A stretch of DNA of 64,000 nt from Burkholderiales bacterium (lineage in GTDB: Bacteria > Pseudomonadota > Gammaproteobacteria > Burkholderiales > Burkholderiaceae_F): NCBI GenBank assembly GCA_016716275.1, contig JADJWR010000003.1:1116001-1180000 (forward strand), written 5' to 3'. The translations under genes and the position numbers were made by a program. Shown in pieces: positions 62,936 to 64,000 of the stretch (position 1 is its first letter; each line of letters starts with the position of its first letter). The notes under the pieces were generated by a model. The model searched no databases. It was given only the letters and a program-made list of their open reading frames with translations, and was not told the origin of the DNA.

Positions 62936-62966
62936 CAAAGCCCCGCGATGCGTTCGCAGGGCTTTC
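62936..62966. terminator. bidirectional terminator-like hairpin upstream of the cupin gene
   Basis: AAAGCCC (62939-62945) and GGGCTTT pair around inner GCG/CGC stacking, giving A-rich and T-rich flanks on both strands. It would stop transcripts entering from the right. The region from here to 63073 holds no gene. Confidence 0.4.
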
Positions 62967-63073
62967 CTTCGCCACTCACCGTGACGTATGCCGGCCTGTC
63001 GCTACCGGCTTCAAGGTTGGGGTTTCGGATGATTCATCGATAGGTCTGCCCTCCTCTCACGAGTACAGCCGAG

Positions 63074-63933
63074 TCAACGGTTCAACAACGCACCCGAACG
63101 AACGCCCTTAGTTGACGCCCTTCTCCATGCCCCGTCAAGTCGTGTCGGCATCGGGATCTGCACCGGCGGGACTGGCGGCCGCTTGCGGCCCGCCGCAGCC
63201 CAGGGACCAGTGGCCAGCGCCGTGCAACCGACCCAAAGCGTAGGTCGGGCAAAATCATCGAAACCGGCCATCGATCTGCAGGCCGAAAGCCGCCATCGGC
63301 TCGGGATCGGCCAGGCTCGTTCCGCTGTGGGTCGTCGCGGGTTCACAAGGTGGCGACTTATCGCCCGATCGACACGCATTACGCGCGTTCGTGCCGGTCT
63401 GGCGACGTTCAACCGTTCGTCGCGCCGCCGGCTCAAGGTCGACGGACCACCCTCCGCGAAGTGGCAGTTTGTCGTCCACTTGGCTCCGAGCGCGAGGTTT
63501 AAGTGTTGGCTGCGTTGCTTCAGTTGCCGCTTGCAGAACTCATCCGAGGCGACAATGGAATGAAGTTCATGGTCCTGCACGAGCAGCAAGCTGGGTTGAG
63601 TCGCTGCCAACGAGCGAGATAGCGTCGACTTGCCTGCCGCCATCTTTCCGCACATGAAAAGCAGCTTGCCTTTGACAACCGCGTTGGCCGCCTTGACGAG
63701 CGTTGCCAAGGTGGCGGATGGATTGTTGGGATCGAGCAACCGGTCCAACTGGGCGCGGGTCGTGCCCATGCGCCTTGCCATTGCCGTCTTGGTCAGTTGC
63801 TTCGCCTTCATGCCCTGCTCCAGCTGATGGGTGAGCAGGGCGCGCTGACCGCGACAGCCTGAACGGCGTCCAGGATGCCCTCCTCTCGAAGGAACTCGTC
63901 AAAGTCGGAACCGATGTGCGGATTGCGTTTCAT
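63074..63933 (-). pseudogene. HigA-like antitoxin frameshifted and fused to a P-loop fragment
   Basis: From the ATG at 63933 the frame gives MKRNPHIGSDFDEFLREEGILDAVQAVAV and then breaks: an extra base or missing two bases near 63840 shift it to LLTHQLEQGMKAKQLTKTAMARRMGTTRAQLDRLLDPNNPSATLATLVKAANAVVKG, which is the helix-turn-helix of a HigA-type antitoxin. The same frame then runs into KLLFMCGKMAAGKSTLSRSLAATQPSLLLVQDHELHS, a phosphate-binding loop of an AAA_33-like ATPase, and ends in meaningless sequence. Two recombination or deletion events explain this. The matching toxin gene is next to it. Confidence 0.7.
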
Positions 63934-64000
63934 GAACTGCTCCGTAACTTCTTCAATCGCTGGCGGGCCAGATCCAGATCGGGCTTGGGCGTCGTCCGCT
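63930..64000 (-). CDS. HigB/gp49-like toxin, C-terminal end (continues beyond window)
   Basis: Only the last 22 codons are inside: RTTPKPDLDLARQRLKKLRSSS then TGA, whose last three bases overlap the antitoxin ATG (ATGA). The ending TPKxDLDLARQRxKxL is the usual C-terminus of phage-derived gp49-like (HigB) toxins. Since the antitoxin is broken, the full toxin may also be inactive. Confidence 0.5.
   Translation of the reverse strand, partial: RTTPKPDLDLARQRLKKLRSSS

Overview
The window looks like a GC-rich betaproteobacterial chromosome (Rhodocyclales or Burkholderiales type). The core order aminotransferase - uvrB - low-molecular-weight phosphatase - iscR-iscS-iscU-iscA-hscB-hscA-fdx-iscX, with a tRNA-Asn next to the aminotransferase, is typical of that class. 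Most core genes have very high GC at third codon positions. A short block of almost pure G and C (about 7.67-8.03 kb) looks more like sequencing or assembly noise than natural DNA.

Layout. 0-0.8 kb: the end of a PII-like gene and a chorismate-lyase-like gene. 0.85-7.6 kb: a divergent three-gene signalling locus. One arm is a SIR2-like/TIR protein translationally coupled to a membrane-anchored STAND ATPase with TPR repeats. The other arm is a TPR / SLOG-like / class III nucleotide cyclase protein. 8.07-13.75 kb: the complete Isc iron-sulfur operon behind an IscR-type promoter, with an apparent one-base frameshift at the end of fdx. 13.8-18.3 kb: phosphatase, uvrB, aminotransferase, tRNA-Asn.

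18.3-53.7 kb: about 35 kb of accessory DNA between the tRNA-Asn 3' end and a tyrosine integrase. Its GC-rich backbone (small unknown genes, an ArdB/KlcA antirestriction gene, a replication-type ATPase, the integrase) is interrupted by AT-richer cargo. The largest cargo (19.6-32.4 kb) is a restriction-modification-like system: an ankyrin-sigma70 protein, a MORC/GHKL ATPase, a Z1 ATPase, a DUF4420 PD-(D/E)XK protein and AIPR on the plus strand, then a restriction endonuclease and Vsr on the minus strand, with a divergent Dcm-type methylase. The first four plus-strand genes overlap or nearly touch, so the sigma factor appears to be part of the system. Further cargo: an OLD-like ATPase/TOPRIM nuclease (34.3-36.0), a Cas4/RecB-like nuclease (36.3-37.0), a WYL-regulated operon with a YaaW-like protein and a hydrophobic-helix partner (40.0-43.1), and a lone predicted nuclease (47.5-48.5).

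53.7-64 kb: ordinary chromosome with small metabolic and hypothetical genes (NTF2-like, GFA, DUF6933, TspO, HCCA isomerase, GST, a putative metalloprotease, cupin), ending in a decayed toxin-antitoxin locus. Inverted arrays with an exact 8-bp period occur both in the island and in the flanking chromosome. All assignments come from reading the sequence and recalled family knowledge; no searches were run.
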